From Marinospirillum sp. (GTDB lineage Bacteria > Pseudomonadota > Gammaproteobacteria > Pseudomonadales > Halomonadaceae): a DNA stretch of 54,477 nt. Location: assembly GCA_007119985.1 (NCBI GenBank), contig SKOQ01000030.1:1-54477 (forward strand). Direction: 5' to 3'. Below the pieces are notes generated by a model, which made no database searches, was not told the DNA's origin, and saw nothing but the letters and a program-made list of their open reading frames with translations. Each line of letters begins with the position of its first letter. Positions within the stretch are counted from its first letter, which is position 1. Shown piece after piece: positions 35,486 to 43,766 of this stretch. The position numbers and the translations under genes were made by a program.

Positions 35486-36805
35486 TCAGTGCTGGTTTTC
35501 ACGCACACGATAGCGCGCCGATTGCGCATGCGCCGTCAGGGACTCACCCTCCGCCAGCTCAGCGGCGATACGCCCCAGATGATCCGCACCTTCTGGCGAG
35601 CAAAAAATCAGCGAAGAGCGCTTTTGGAAGTCGTAAACACCCAAGGGTGAAGAGAAGCGTGCCGTGCCTGAGGTTGGCAATACATGATTCGGACCTGCGC
35701 AGTAATCACCTATGGCTTCCGCCGTATAGCGCCCCATAAAGATCGCACCAGCATGGCGTATCTGCGGCAACCAGCTGTGAGGATCGGCGACCGAAAGTTC
35801 CAAGTGCTCAGGCGCGATACGGTTGATCATCTCCATCGCCTGCTCTGGCGAATCCACTTGAATCAACGCACCACGTGCCTCCAAAGAAGCGCGAATGATC
35901 TCTGCACGCTCCATCGTCGGCAATAAGCGACGAATGCTGGCCTCCACCTCATCTAGCCATTTTGCATCCCAGCTAACGAGAATAGATTGCGCTTCTTCAT
36001 CATGCTCAGCCTGAGAAAAGAGATCCATTGCAATCCAGTCTGGATTGGTCTGCCCATCCCCCACGACGAGTATCTCGGAAGGGCCGGCAATCATATCAAT
36101 GCCGACTTGACCAAAGACAGCGCGCTTGGCTGTAGCCACATAGATATTCCCAGGGCCGACAATTTTATCCACACGCGGCACGGTTTCTGTGCCATAGGCC
36201 AGCGCCGCAACGGCTTGCGCACCACCGATAGCAAAGAAGCGATCGACCTTGCAGAGCCATGCTGCCGCCAAGACCAGCGGATTCAACTCTCCACCAGGGG
36301 CTGGGGCCACCATAATGATTTCTTTGACGCCGGCCACTGCCGCAGGCAGGGCATTCATCAACACGGAAGAAGGATAGGCCGCCTTACCCCCTGGCACATA
36401 AACGCCGACGCGATCCAGCGGCATGACCTGCTGACCTAGCATCGTGCCATCCGCTTCCGTATAGGACCAAGAATCCTGTTTTTGGCGTTCGTGATAGGCT
36501 GTCACTCTTTTTGCCGCCGCTTCTAATGCCTCGCGTCGCTGTGTCGATAGGCCATGAAATGCAGCTTCCAGCGCAGAGGATGGCACTTCAAGCGCACTCA
36601 TCTCTGTCGCTGGATGACGATCCAGCTCTTGTGTCAATTGAACCAGTGCCTTATCGCCCTCATGGCGGACACGATGAATAATCTGCTCGACACGACCTTG
36701 AACCTGATCGTTCGACACACCTTCCCAAGACAAGAGCGCATCAAGCGTCTGATCAAAATCAGCCGCTGAGGCCACTAAACGGCGCACATCAAGTGAATCA
36801 GTCAT
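35486..36805 (-). CDS. hisD: Histidinol dehydrogenase HisD
   Basis: HisD oxidises histidinol to histidine in the last two steps of the pathway, with zinc and NAD. The 439-residue product has MPLDRVGVYVPGGKAAYPSSVLMNALPA, the KIVGPGNIYVATAKR motif, DMIAGPSEILVV, FSQAEHDEEAQSILV, and GDYCAGPNHVLPTSGTARFSSPL near the C-terminus. These cover the family's zinc-binding glutamine, histidine and aspartate positions. It is the last gene of the operon, 9 bases after hisG. Confidence 0.97.
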   Translation of the reverse strand: MTDSLDVRRLVASAADFDQTLDALLSWEGVSNDQVQGRVEQIIHRVRHEGDKALVQLTQELDRHPATEMSALEVPSSALEAAFHGLSTQRREALEAAAKRVTAYHERQKQDSWSYTEADGTMLGQQVMPLDRVGVYVPGGKAAYPSSVLMNALPAAVAGVKEIIMVAPAPGGELNPLVLAAAWLCKVDRFFAIGGAQAVAALAYGTETVPRVDKIVGPGNIYVATAKRAVFGQVGIDMIAGPSEILVVGDGQTNPDWIAMDLFSQAEHDEEAQSILVSWDAKWLDEVEASIRRLLPTMERAEIIRASLEARGALIQVDSPEQAMEMINRIAPEHLELSVADPHSWLPQIRHAGAIFMGRYTAEAIGDYCAGPNHVLPTSGTARFSSPLGVYDFQKRSSLIFCSPEGADHLGRIAAELAEGESLTAHAQSARYRVRENQH

Positions 36806-36814
36806 GATTTTCCT

Positions 36815-37465
36815 CTAACTCTGAGCAAGCTCTCTCTGCTCAACCGCCTCTCTGAGCCGATCCAGCAGGGGTTGGATGGACTGATACTTCATTTTCATCG
36901 ATGCCTTATTCACAATCAGGCGCGAAGAAATATCAGCAATAAACTCTCGCGGCTCTAAGCCATTGGCGACCAAAGTGTTGCCGGTATCAACGATATCCAC
37001 AATTTCATCGGCCAGTCCCATTAAGGGGGCAAGTTCCATCCCGCCGTAAAGCTTGATCAAATCAACTTGTATCCCTTGCTCGGCATACCAGCGCTTGGCT
37101 AGCTTCACAAACTTGGTGGCCACACGACGACGCCCTTGCGGCTGAGCCACGCCCTTCATGCCTGCCGTCATCAGGCGACAAGAGGCAATTTTTAAATCCA
37201 GCGGCTCGTAAATACCATCACTTTCTTGTTCCATCAGCACATCTTTGCCAGAGACGCCTAAATCAGCCGCACCCAGTTCGACATAGGTGGGCACATCCGT
37301 TGCACGTAAAATGAGCAGACGCACACCAGGCAGGTTGGTCTCAAAAACCAGTTTGCGACTTTTCTTAATATCTTCAGCAGGTTCTATACCCGCGGCTGCC
37401 AACAAAGGAAGAGTATCATCAAGAATACGCCCCTTAGACAGCGCGAGGGTGAGTGTAGGTGACAT
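36815..37465 (-). CDS. hisG: ATP phosphoribosyltransferase HisG, short form
   Basis: HisG catalyses the first, feedback-controlled step of histidine synthesis. At 216 residues it is the short form: catalytic domains only, without the C-terminal histidine-binding regulatory domain. Short HisG works with a HisZ regulatory subunit, which is not in this window and should be elsewhere in the genome. Motifs include LALSKGRILDDTLPLL, LRATDVPTYVELGAADLGVSGKDVL and the PRPP loop VDIVDTGNTLVANGL. It lies between murA and hisD. Confidence 0.97.
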   Translation of the reverse strand: MSPTLTLALSKGRILDDTLPLLAAAGIEPAEDIKKSRKLVFETNLPGVRLLILRATDVPTYVELGAADLGVSGKDVLMEQESDGIYEPLDLKIASCRLMTAGMKGVAQPQGRRRVATKFVKLAKRWYAEQGIQVDLIKLYGGMELAPLMGLADEIVDIVDTGNTLVANGLEPREFIADISSRLIVNKASMKMKYQSIQPLLDRLREAVEQRELAQS

Positions 37466-37477
37466 GCTTTTCCTCGC

Positions 37478-38740
37478 TTAACTGGCAACACGTTTAATTT
37501 TGGCACCGAGCAGCATCAGCTTTTCTTCGATACATTCATAGCCACGATCGATATGGTAGATACGATCCACCAAGGTCTCGCCCTCAGCAACCAAAGCAGC
37601 AATCACTAAGCTGGCTGAAGCGCGCAGGTCTGTCGCCATCACGGGGGCACCGGTTAAACGATCAACGCCTTTAACGATCGAAGTATTGCCTTCAACCTGA
37701 ATATCCGCCCCCATGCGCAGCATTTCTTGCACGTGCATAAAGCGATTTTCAAAGATGGTTTCGACCACCGTGCCAGTGCCTTCAGCTACAGCATTCAACG
37801 CCATAAATTGGGCTTGCATATCGGTTGGAAAGGCAGGATAGGGCGCTGTCTTAATACTGACAGCCTGAGGGCGACGGCCCTCCATATCCAGCTCAATCCA
37901 CTGATCACCCAGTGTAATTTTAGCGCCAGCTTCTTTGAGCTTAGCCAGCACCGCATCTAGAATATCGGTGCGCGTTTGCTTGATCTTGATGCGACCCCGC
38001 GTTGCTGCCGCAGCGACTAAAAAAGTACCCGCCTCGATGCGATCCGAGATGACATCATAATGGCAGCCTTGAAGCGCTTCGACGCCTTCGATGGTGATGG
38101 TATCGGTGCCCTGACCACTAATCTTGGCACCCATGGCATTCAAAAACTCGGCCAGATCAACCACTTCTGGCTCACGCGCAGCGTTTTCCAGCACGCTCGT
38201 TCCTTCTGCCAGCACAGCAGCCATCATCAGGTTTTCGGTACCGGTCACGGTCACCACATCAAAGACAATCCGTGCAGCTTGTAGACGGCCTTCGATCTTT
38301 CCGCGAATATAGCCTTCTTCAACGCGGATCTCGGCGCCCATCTGCTTGAGACCATTGAGATGCAGATTCACCGGCCGACTCCCGATTGCGCAGCCTCCCG
38401 GCAAGGAGACTTCTGCATGGCCAAAACGGGCCATCAAGGGGCCAAGCACCAGTATCGAGGCCCGCATGGTTTTCACCAGCTCATAGGGTGCAATGCAGCG
38501 ATCGACATGGCTGGCATCCAGCTCCAGCGACATCTTTTCATCCACGACCGCCTGCACACCCATACCACCTAACAACTCAATCATGGTGGTGATATCGTGT
38601 AGATGGGGGAGATTACCGATTGAAACAGGGCCATCGACCAGCAAACTGGCGGCGAGAATAGGCAGCGCCGAGTTTTTAGCCCCTGAAATCCACACTTCCC
38701 CCTGAAGGGGCGCACCGCCTTGTATCTTTAGCTTATCCAT
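37478..38740 (-). CDS. murA: UDP-N-acetylglucosamine 1-carboxyvinyltransferase MurA
   Basis: MurA commits UDP-GlcNAc to peptidoglycan by transferring enolpyruvate. The 420-residue product has ISGAKNSALPILAASLL near the start with the conserved K22-N23 pair. The active-site loop is SLPGGCAIGSRPVNLHL with cysteine C117, the residue fosfomycin alkylates, so intrinsic resistance by a Cys-to-Asp change is not expected. The C-terminal half has FPTDMQAQFMALN and GGYECIEEKL-type YECIEEKL. It lies between ibaG and hisG with 12- and 9-base gaps. Confidence 0.98.
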   Translation of the reverse strand: MDKLKIQGGAPLQGEVWISGAKNSALPILAASLLVDGPVSIGNLPHLHDITTMIELLGGMGVQAVVDEKMSLELDASHVDRCIAPYELVKTMRASILVLGPLMARFGHAEVSLPGGCAIGSRPVNLHLNGLKQMGAEIRVEEGYIRGKIEGRLQAARIVFDVVTVTGTENLMMAAVLAEGTSVLENAAREPEVVDLAEFLNAMGAKISGQGTDTITIEGVEALQGCHYDVISDRIEAGTFLVAAAATRGRIKIKQTRTDILDAVLAKLKEAGAKITLGDQWIELDMEGRRPQAVSIKTAPYPAFPTDMQAQFMALNAVAEGTGTVVETIFENRFMHVQEMLRMGADIQVEGNTSIVKGVDRLTGAPVMATDLRASASLVIAALVAEGETLVDRIYHIDRGYECIEEKLMLLGAKIKRVAS

Positions 38741-38749
38741 GAACCTGCC

Positions 38750-39010
38750 TTAACCGACTTGAAGATCTTTAGCCTGATTCCACTGCTCAGGCGTCATTGT
38801 TTTCAGTGCCATTGCATGGAGTGTGTCATTGGCAAACTCTTCACTTAAGGCAGAAAAAACCAACTGCTGCTTTTTCACCGGACTGGGCAAGCTGGCAAAA
38901 ACTTCGCCTATGGCAATCACTTCAAAATGACGACCATCATCGCCCTTCACAACAAATTCACACTCAGGCAGACGACTTTCTAATAGGGCTTTTAACTCTT
39001 GAGCTTGCAT
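38750..39010 (-). CDS. ibaG: BolA-family protein IbaG (YrbA)
   Basis: This is an 86-residue BolA/IbaG protein. BolA-type proteins bind monothiol glutaredoxins and take part in iron-sulfur handling. The fold is visible as LKALLESRLPECEFVVKGDDGRHFEVIAIGEVF, then KKQQLVFSALSEEFANDTLHAMALKTMTPEQW. The histidine in the LHAMALKT segment is the conserved family ligand. It lies between the mla genes and murA, as in E. coli, with a 249-base gap upstream. Confidence 0.93.
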   Translation of the reverse strand: MQAQELKALLESRLPECEFVVKGDDGRHFEVIAIGEVFASLPSPVKKQQLVFSALSEEFANDTLHAMALKTMTPEQWNQAKDLQVG

Positions 39011-39052
39011 GTTTTTTTCCTCTTTGATGCCCTGAACGTAGCAGGGCTCGAC

Positions 39053-39082
39053 TTATTTCTTAGATATTTATTTCTTAGATAC
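39053..39082. repeat. 15-bp tandem duplication
   Basis: TTATTTCTTAGATAT (39053-39067) is followed directly by TTATTTCTTAGATAC (39068-39082), identical except for the last base. Confidence 0.9.
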
Positions 39083-39104
39083 TTTGATCTGCAGCGCCTT
39101 ACTA

Positions 39105-39127
39105 ACAAGACCCGTTTACAAGACCCG
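39105..39127. repeat. 13-bp-period direct repeat
   Basis: ACAAGACCCG at 39105-39114 recurs at 39118-39127, separated by TTT. Confidence 0.85.
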
Positions 39128-39259
39128 CAACATCATGGAACGCGCCAGACGACGAATGACAGCATGATAACTGAAAATGCCCTCACGAGCAGCCTTCAGC
39201 CAAGATCGCAAGGGCAAAAAAAACCTAGATGGATGATCCAATCTTGCTTGCAAGACGCT

Positions 39260-39910
39260 TTAGGGCTGCTGCATCTGTTCTTCCAGCTCTTCTATCACGC
39301 CCTCCACACTCCACTGGGCAATCACGCGATCAAAGTTACGCCGCTGCTCACGCATGGCGCGATCAAACTGACTATTGAGCGTCAACCCTAGATTCACGCC
39401 ATTGACGATCAGGTTAATCACCTTCCATTCTCCATCGCGCTGACGCAAGGTAAACACCACCGGATAGCGCTGCCCATCCTGCCCAACAACCATGACATCA
39501 ACATGGTCTTGGTCTTCATAACGAGGTGGACGCGGCGTAATGTCCAGATCAAATTCACGATAATCAAAGGTCATCAATCCGCGTGCGAAGGTGCGGACGA
39601 GTGAATCCTGAAAAACCTCGGCAAAGCGATCTCGTTGCGCTGGAGTGGCGGCTTGAACATAGCGCCCACCCATGACACGCAAGCTGATTTGACGAAAATC
39701 AACATAAGGCTCCATCGCGCCATTCAGCGCTTCAAACAAGCGTTCTGGCTGCGTATCAAAATAAGGGCTTTGCGCCTCAAAAGCGGCCGTAATGGCTTCG
39801 ACACCCCGCTCAACGACCTGATAGGGCGCCAAGGCTTCAGCCTGTACAAAACTGCTCGAGAACACCAGCAGCAGGGCACCAGCATAATGCTTCCATAGCT
39901 GTTTCCACAT
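39260..39910 (-). CDS. mlaC: Periplasmic phospholipid-binding protein MlaC
   Basis: MlaC ferries phospholipids across the periplasm between the outer-membrane MlaA complex and the inner-membrane MlaFED transporter. The 216-residue product has a Sec signal (about 1-24, ending VQAEA) and the Tgt2/MlaC domain: VDFRQISLRVMGGRYVQAATPAQRDRFAEVFQDSLVRTFARGL is the characteristic helix pair. VNLIVNGVNLGLTLNSQF follows. It lies 3 bases after mlaD. Confidence 0.96.
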   Translation of the reverse strand: MWKQLWKHYAGALLLVFSSSFVQAEALAPYQVVERGVEAITAAFEAQSPYFDTQPERLFEALNGAMEPYVDFRQISLRVMGGRYVQAATPAQRDRFAEVFQDSLVRTFARGLMTFDYREFDLDITPRPPRYEDQDHVDVMVVGQDGQRYPVVFTLRQRDGEWKVINLIVNGVNLGLTLNSQFDRAMREQRRNFDRVIAQWSVEGVIEELEEQMQQP

Positions 39911-39913
39911 GAC

Positions 39914-40378
39914 TCAATCTCCTAAAGAACCACTAATAAACTGATTGATCAACTGCTCTAAAATGAGCGCAGATTGCGTATCTCGTATCACGCCACCTGG
40001 CTGCAAGCGCGCCTCTTCGACGCCTGGCGTCAAGCTGATGTAGTTATCCCCCAGCAGACCCGCTGTCTGGATGGCCGCCGCCGTATCCTCGCTAAGCAAA
40101 TCACGTAAACGTGCATCAAGCGCCAGCACAACACGGGCCTCAAACCACTGCTCATCCAAATCAATGCTGACCACCCGCCCAACAGCCACACCCGCCAAAG
40201 TGACTTTAGAGCGCGGCTTCAAGCCACCGACATCACCAAAGTAGGCCTCAACTTGAAAATCCTGCCGCCCTGTATCGAGCGTCAAACCACTCACTTTTAA
40301 GGCCATAAAAACCAGTGCCAAGAAACCACAGAGCACCAAGCTGCCAACCGCAACTTCAACTTTGACTTGTTGACGCAT
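39914..40378 (-). CDS. mlaD: Inner-membrane MCE-domain protein MlaD
   Basis: MlaD is the MCE-domain substrate-binding subunit of the MlaFED lipid transporter and forms a hexameric ring. The ATG at 40376-40378 gives 154 residues; GGAG lies 6 bases upstream. An earlier ATG overlaps its own ribosome-binding sequence. One N-terminal helix (VAVGSLVLCGFLALVFMAL) precedes the MCE domain (VEAYFGDVGGLKPRSKVTLAGVAVGRVVSI, TAGLLGDNYISLTPG) and a hydrophobic C-terminal helix. Confidence 0.96.
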   Translation of the reverse strand: MRQQVKVEVAVGSLVLCGFLALVFMALKVSGLTLDTGRQDFQVEAYFGDVGGLKPRSKVTLAGVAVGRVVSIDLDEQWFEARVVLALDARLRDLLSEDTAAAIQTAGLLGDNYISLTPGVEEARLQPGGVIRDTQSALILEQLINQFISGSLGD

Positions 40379-40392
40379 TCTTTTCTCCATCC

Positions 40393-41172
40393 TTAAATCT
40401 GAGCAAACATCAGGGCAGTTAAAATAAAGTCCAAACCAAGAATCGCAAGCGAGGAGTAGACGACTGTTTTGGTGGTCGCGCGACTAATGCCCTCAGAGGT
40501 CGGCAACAGATCATAGCCTTGAAAAACGGCAATCCAGGTCACCACAAAGGCAAAGACGAGGCTTTTGATCATGCCATTGAGCACATCCTGACGAAAATCA
40601 ACGGCGGCCTGCATATTACTCCAGAAAGCGCCCGAATCGACACCCAACCAATCCACACCCACCAGCCAGCCGCCGCCAATACCGACCGTAGCAAAAATCA
40701 GTGTCAGCAAAGGCAGACTAATCAAGCCGGCGAGTAAGCGTGGCGCTACAATCCTTTTTAACGGATCGACTCCGATCATTTCTAAACTAGAAAGCTGCTC
40801 AGTGGCTTTCATCAATCCAATTTCGGCAGTCAATGCCGAGCCAGCGCGACCTGCAAAGAGTAAGGCGGCCACAACAGGAGCCAGCTCACGCGTGAGGCTG
40901 AGTGCGACCATCTGCCCAAGTGCCTGCTCGGCGCCAAAATCGACCAGAATGGTGTAGCCCTGCAGCGCCAGCACCATGCCAATGAACAGACCAGACACCA
41001 GAATAATGATCAGCGACAAAAAGCCAACGCTGTAAAGCTGCTGCACCAGTAAACGCCCACCTTGGCGACTGGGCCAGCCCCATAAAGAATGAAATAGAAA
41101 AAGACTGGAGCGCCCCAGCGCGGCCAAGAGGGTCAGAGTCTGTCGCCCAAGTTGGGCAAGAAACGCAATCAA
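40393..41172 (-). CDS. mlaE: Phospholipid transporter permease MlaE
   Basis: MlaE is the membrane permease of the Mla ABC transporter. The 259-residue product has about five to six hydrophobic helices and the family core FIGMVLALQGYTILVDFGAEQALGQMVALSLTRELAPVVAALLFAGRAGSALTAEIGLMKATEQ. The start is a TTG at 41170-41172, supported by AAGGAG 8 bases upstream and the lack of any nearby ATG. It overlaps the mlaF stop by 4 bases. Confidence 0.95.
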   Translation of the reverse strand: MIAFLAQLGRQTLTLLAALGRSSLFLFHSLWGWPSRQGGRLLVQQLYSVGFLSLIIILVSGLFIGMVLALQGYTILVDFGAEQALGQMVALSLTRELAPVVAALLFAGRAGSALTAEIGLMKATEQLSSLEMIGVDPLKRIVAPRLLAGLISLPLLTLIFATVGIGGGWLVGVDWLGVDSGAFWSNMQAAVDFRQDVLNGMIKSLVFAFVVTWIAVFQGYDLLPTSEGISRATTKTVVYSSLAILGLDFILTALMFAQI

Positions 41173-42101
41173 AGGGCTTTCTCCTTCATCAGTGAATCAG
41201 ACGTGGCGGGACAAGAAAGATCAGAGGCCTCTGTCTCTGTCGCCTCTTCAGACTCTAGATAGTCAGACTCTAGATAGTCAGGCTCTGGATAGTGAAAGGG
41301 CACCGGACCATCCGGTAAGCCGTGTATAAATTGCTGCACACGCGGATCTTCAGAGGTCATCAGCGCTTGAGGTGATCCTGAGGCAATCACCTCACCACCT
41401 GCTAAAAGGTAGACTTGATCAGCAATGCTGAGCGTCTCCTGCACATCATGCGAAACGATAATCGAGGTCAGCTGCTGCTCTTGATTAAGACTTTTGATGA
41501 GCTTGACCAACACGCCCATCGAGATGGGGTCCTGCCCAACAAAAGGCTCATCATACATTAACAACTCAGGATCAAGCACTATGGCACGCGCCAAGGCAAC
41601 TCGACGCGTCATGCCACCCGACAGTTCAGAGGGCATTAAATCACACGCACCGCGCAAACCGACAGCGTAGAGCTTGGCCAGTACACGCGCGCGAATCTGC
41701 TCTTCGCTATCCTGCGTATGCACGCGTAAAGGAAAGGCCACATTGTCAAAAACACTCATATCCGTAAAGAGCGCACCAGATTGAAACAGCATCCCCATCC
41801 GGCTGCGCAGCGCAAACATGGCCGAGCGTGATAAACGCGACAAGTCTTGGCCAAACACGGTGATCTGACCAGCATCTGGCTCCAGCTGCCCACCCAGCAA
41901 CTTAAGCAAAGTGGTTTTCCCAGTGCCGCTTGGCCCCATAATGGCGGTAATCTGACCTGGCTGTATCTGCACATCAATCCGTGAAAAAATAGAACTCGCA
42001 CCACGGCTAAAACTTAACCCCGAGACTTCGACCACTGGGCAGGAAGCAGGGGCAGCATCTTGGCACAGGACCGGTACGGATTCCTGACTTGAATCACTCA
42101 T
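41169..42101 (-). CDS. mlaF: Mla transporter ATPase MlaF with acidic C-terminal extension
   Basis: MlaF powers the Mla lipid transporter. Walker A GPSGTGKT is at 56-63, the signature LSGGMTRRVALARA near 161, Walker B LLMYDEPF and the H-loop VSHDVQE follow. At 310 residues it is about 40 longer than usual. It has an extra 20 residues at the N-terminus and a C-terminal acidic tail beginning near residue 265 that carries a repeated DYLES. Family MlaF normally uses its C-terminal end to contact the neighbouring subunit and MlaB, which is not encoded here. Confidence 0.95.
   Translation of the reverse strand: MSDSSQESVPVLCQDAAPASCPVVEVSGLSFSRGASSIFSRIDVQIQPGQITAIMGPSGTGKTTLLKLLGGQLEPDAGQITVFGQDLSRLSRSAMFALRSRMGMLFQSGALFTDMSVFDNVAFPLRVHTQDSEEQIRARVLAKLYAVGLRGACDLMPSELSGGMTRRVALARAIVLDPELLMYDEPFVGQDPISMGVLVKLIKSLNQEQQLTSIIVSHDVQETLSIADQVYLLAGGEVIASGSPQALMTSEDPRVQQFIHGLPDGPVPFHYPEPDYLESDYLESEEATETEASDLSCPATSDSLMKEKAL
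41250..41294. repeat. Three tandem 15-bp units inside mlaF
   Basis: Read on the minus strand the units are CACTATCCAGAGCCT, GACTATCTAGAGTCT and GACTATCTAGAGTCT, the last two identical and the first differing at three positions. They encode HYPEP-DYLES-DYLES in frame in the C-terminal tail. Confidence 0.92.
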
Positions 42102-42216
42102 CTTAGGACTCCATCCTCAGGCGTAAAAAAGGTATACTAGCTGGATTCTGTTCGTTCACAAAGCGGCATCAAGCGACGCGCTTTTTATCGCTGAGGCCAA
42201 CCTGCCCGCATAAGTA
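42102..42216. promoter_or_regulatory. Divergent mlaF/kdsD promoter region
   Basis: The 115-base gap drives the two long opposite operons. On the minus strand TATACC lies about 25 bases before the mlaF ribosome-binding site, with TTGTGA 19 bases upstream of it. On the plus strand the same element reads GGTATACT. I cannot assign a kdsD promoter with confidence. Confidence 0.35.
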
Positions 42217-43191
42217 ATGACCATAACGATGACACACTTAGATTCTGCAAAACGCACCTTAGAGCTTGAAATTCTGGCCTTGCAAGAACAGCTCGGCCAA
42301 CTCGATCACCAGTTCGATCAAGCGTGCGAGCTGCTGCTTGGTTTAACTGGGCGGGTGATCGTGACCGGCATGGGCAAATCAGGCCATATCGGTAATAAAA
42401 TTGCCGCCACCTTGGCCAGTACAGGCACACCCGCCTTCTTCATGCATCCTGGTGAGGCCAGCCATGGTGACCTCGGCATGGTCACCCGTCAAGATGCGGT
42501 TCTGGCTTTATCGAACTCAGGAGAGACGCAGGAAGTCACTTCACTACTGCCTCTTCTGAAGCGCCTGGGCATCCCCATCATCAGCATCACCGGCGCGCCC
42601 CAATCGACTTTAGCACGCGAGGCGACCCTGCATCTGAATGCCAGCATTAGTCGTGAGGCCTGCCCGCTGAATCTGGCCCCGACTTCCAGCACGACAGCCA
42701 CACTCGCACTAGGCGATGCCTTAGCGATCGCCCTACTCGAAGCGCGCGGCTTTGGTCCAGATGATTTCGCCCTCTCTCATCCCGGAGGAAGCCTTGGGCG
42801 GCGCCTATTATTGCGCGTGGCTGACATCATGCACCAAGAAGATCAAGTTCCAAGAGTCCCCCCTCAAGCAAGCCTACGTGAGGCCCTCTTCGAAATCACA
42901 CGAACCGGCCTCGGTTTTACTTGTGTCGTGGATGAACAAGATCATCTGCTGGGTGTCTTTACCGATGGAGATTTACGGCGTGTTTTAGACCTCTCGCTCG
43001 ACCTGCATTCTACGCGTGTCGAACAAGTGATGACCCTCAAGGGGAAGCGTGTGCAACCTGAACAGCTCGCGGCTGAAGCCGTTCATATTATGGAAGAAAG
43101 CAAAATCAGCGCCCTACCGGTTGTGAACCAACAGCAGCAGTTGGTCGGCGCACTGAACATGCACGACCTCTTAAAAGCTGGCGTGATTTAA
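42217..43191 (+). CDS. kdsD: D-arabinose 5-phosphate isomerase KdsD
   Basis: KdsD makes arabinose 5-phosphate, the precursor of Kdo in LPS. The 324-residue product has an N-terminal SIS domain (VIVTGMGKSGHIGNKIAATLASTGTPAFF, HPGEASHGDLGMV, ALSNSGETQEV) and two C-terminal CBS domains (about 205-324, VADIMHQEDQVPRV and VEQVMTLKGKRV). A second in-frame ATG at 42229 is an alternative start; neither has a strong Shine-Dalgarno. It heads the kdsDC-lptCAB operon, divergent from mla. Confidence 0.96.
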   Translation: MTITMTHLDSAKRTLELEILALQEQLGQLDHQFDQACELLLGLTGRVIVTGMGKSGHIGNKIAATLASTGTPAFFMHPGEASHGDLGMVTRQDAVLALSNSGETQEVTSLLPLLKRLGIPIISITGAPQSTLAREATLHLNASISREACPLNLAPTSSTTATLALGDALAIALLEARGFGPDDFALSHPGGSLGRRLLLRVADIMHQEDQVPRVPPQASLREALFEITRTGLGFTCVVDEQDHLLGVFTDGDLRRVLDLSLDLHSTRVEQVMTLKGKRVQPEQLAAEAVHIMEESKISALPVVNQQQQLVGALNMHDLLKAGVI

Positions 43192-43217
43192 AACCGATCG
43201 AGCACAACAGGAGCCCC

Positions 43218-43766
43218 ATGGATTCTTCAGCAAGCGTTTTAGAAAAACTCCGCCCTCTGCGCCTTCTCGCACTCGATGTGGATGGCGTACTGACCGATGG
43301 CACACTTTACTTTGGCAATCAGGGCGAAGAGTTCAAAGGCTTTAACACACAAGATGGCCAGGGCCTTAAGCTACTGCAAGCCAGCGGCGTTGAACTCGCG
43401 ATCATTACCGGACGCCAATCCACCCTCGTGGCACAAAGAGCAGCCTCACTGGGTATCACGCATTTGCAGCAAGGCCGAGAAGACAAGCTAGTGGCGCTCA
43501 ACCAATTGCGCGAACAGCTTGGCCTCACCTGGTCACAGATAGGTTATTGCGGCGATGATCTACCTGATCTCTCCGCCATCAAAAAAGCAGGGTTTGGCGC
43601 CACAGTCAGCAATGCGCCTAGCTATATCCAGCAGCACAGCGACTATGTCACCCAGCAAAAAGGCGGTCAGGGCGCTGTCCGTGAACTCTGCGATCTGATC
43701 ATGCAGGCTCAAGGAACTTGGACAGCCTGCTTACACCACTATCTTTACAGCACGCTCAGCGAATAA
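43218..43766 (+). CDS. kdsC: Kdo-8-phosphate phosphatase KdsC
   Basis: KdsC is a HAD-family phosphatase that releases Kdo from Kdo-8-phosphate. It has 182 residues: the nucleophile motif LALDVDGVLTDG (D20, D22), the IITGRQS second motif, and GYCGDDLPDL with KAGFG near the end. It lacks a large cap domain, as in the tetrameric KdsC class. Its stop overlaps the lptC start by one base. Confidence 0.97.
   Translation: MDSSASVLEKLRPLRLLALDVDGVLTDGTLYFGNQGEEFKGFNTQDGQGLKLLQASGVELAIITGRQSTLVAQRAASLGITHLQQGREDKLVALNQLREQLGLTWSQIGYCGDDLPDLSAIKKAGFGATVSNAPSYIQQHSDYVTQQKGGQGAVRELCDLIMQAQGTWTACLHHYLYSTLSE

Larger units (their letters stand above)
39011..39259 (-). other. 249-base gap where mlaB is expected
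   Basis: No STAS-domain frame is present on either strand. On the minus strand, directly after the mlaC stop, a frame of about 44 codons runs from the TAA to another TAA (including the stretch LRSWLKAAREGIFSYHAV). It has no ATG or clear Shine-Dalgarno at its head and I do not recognise it. The gap also holds a GCCCTG/CAGGGC hairpin just before ibaG (39029-39047) and two short tandem duplications. Confidence 0.6.

Noticed and set aside
38999..39391. Plus-strand open frame of 130 codons across the mlaC-ibaG gap
   Set aside because: Half of it is antisense to mlaC, it includes the tandem repeats, and its composition is not protein-like. It does not replace mlaB.
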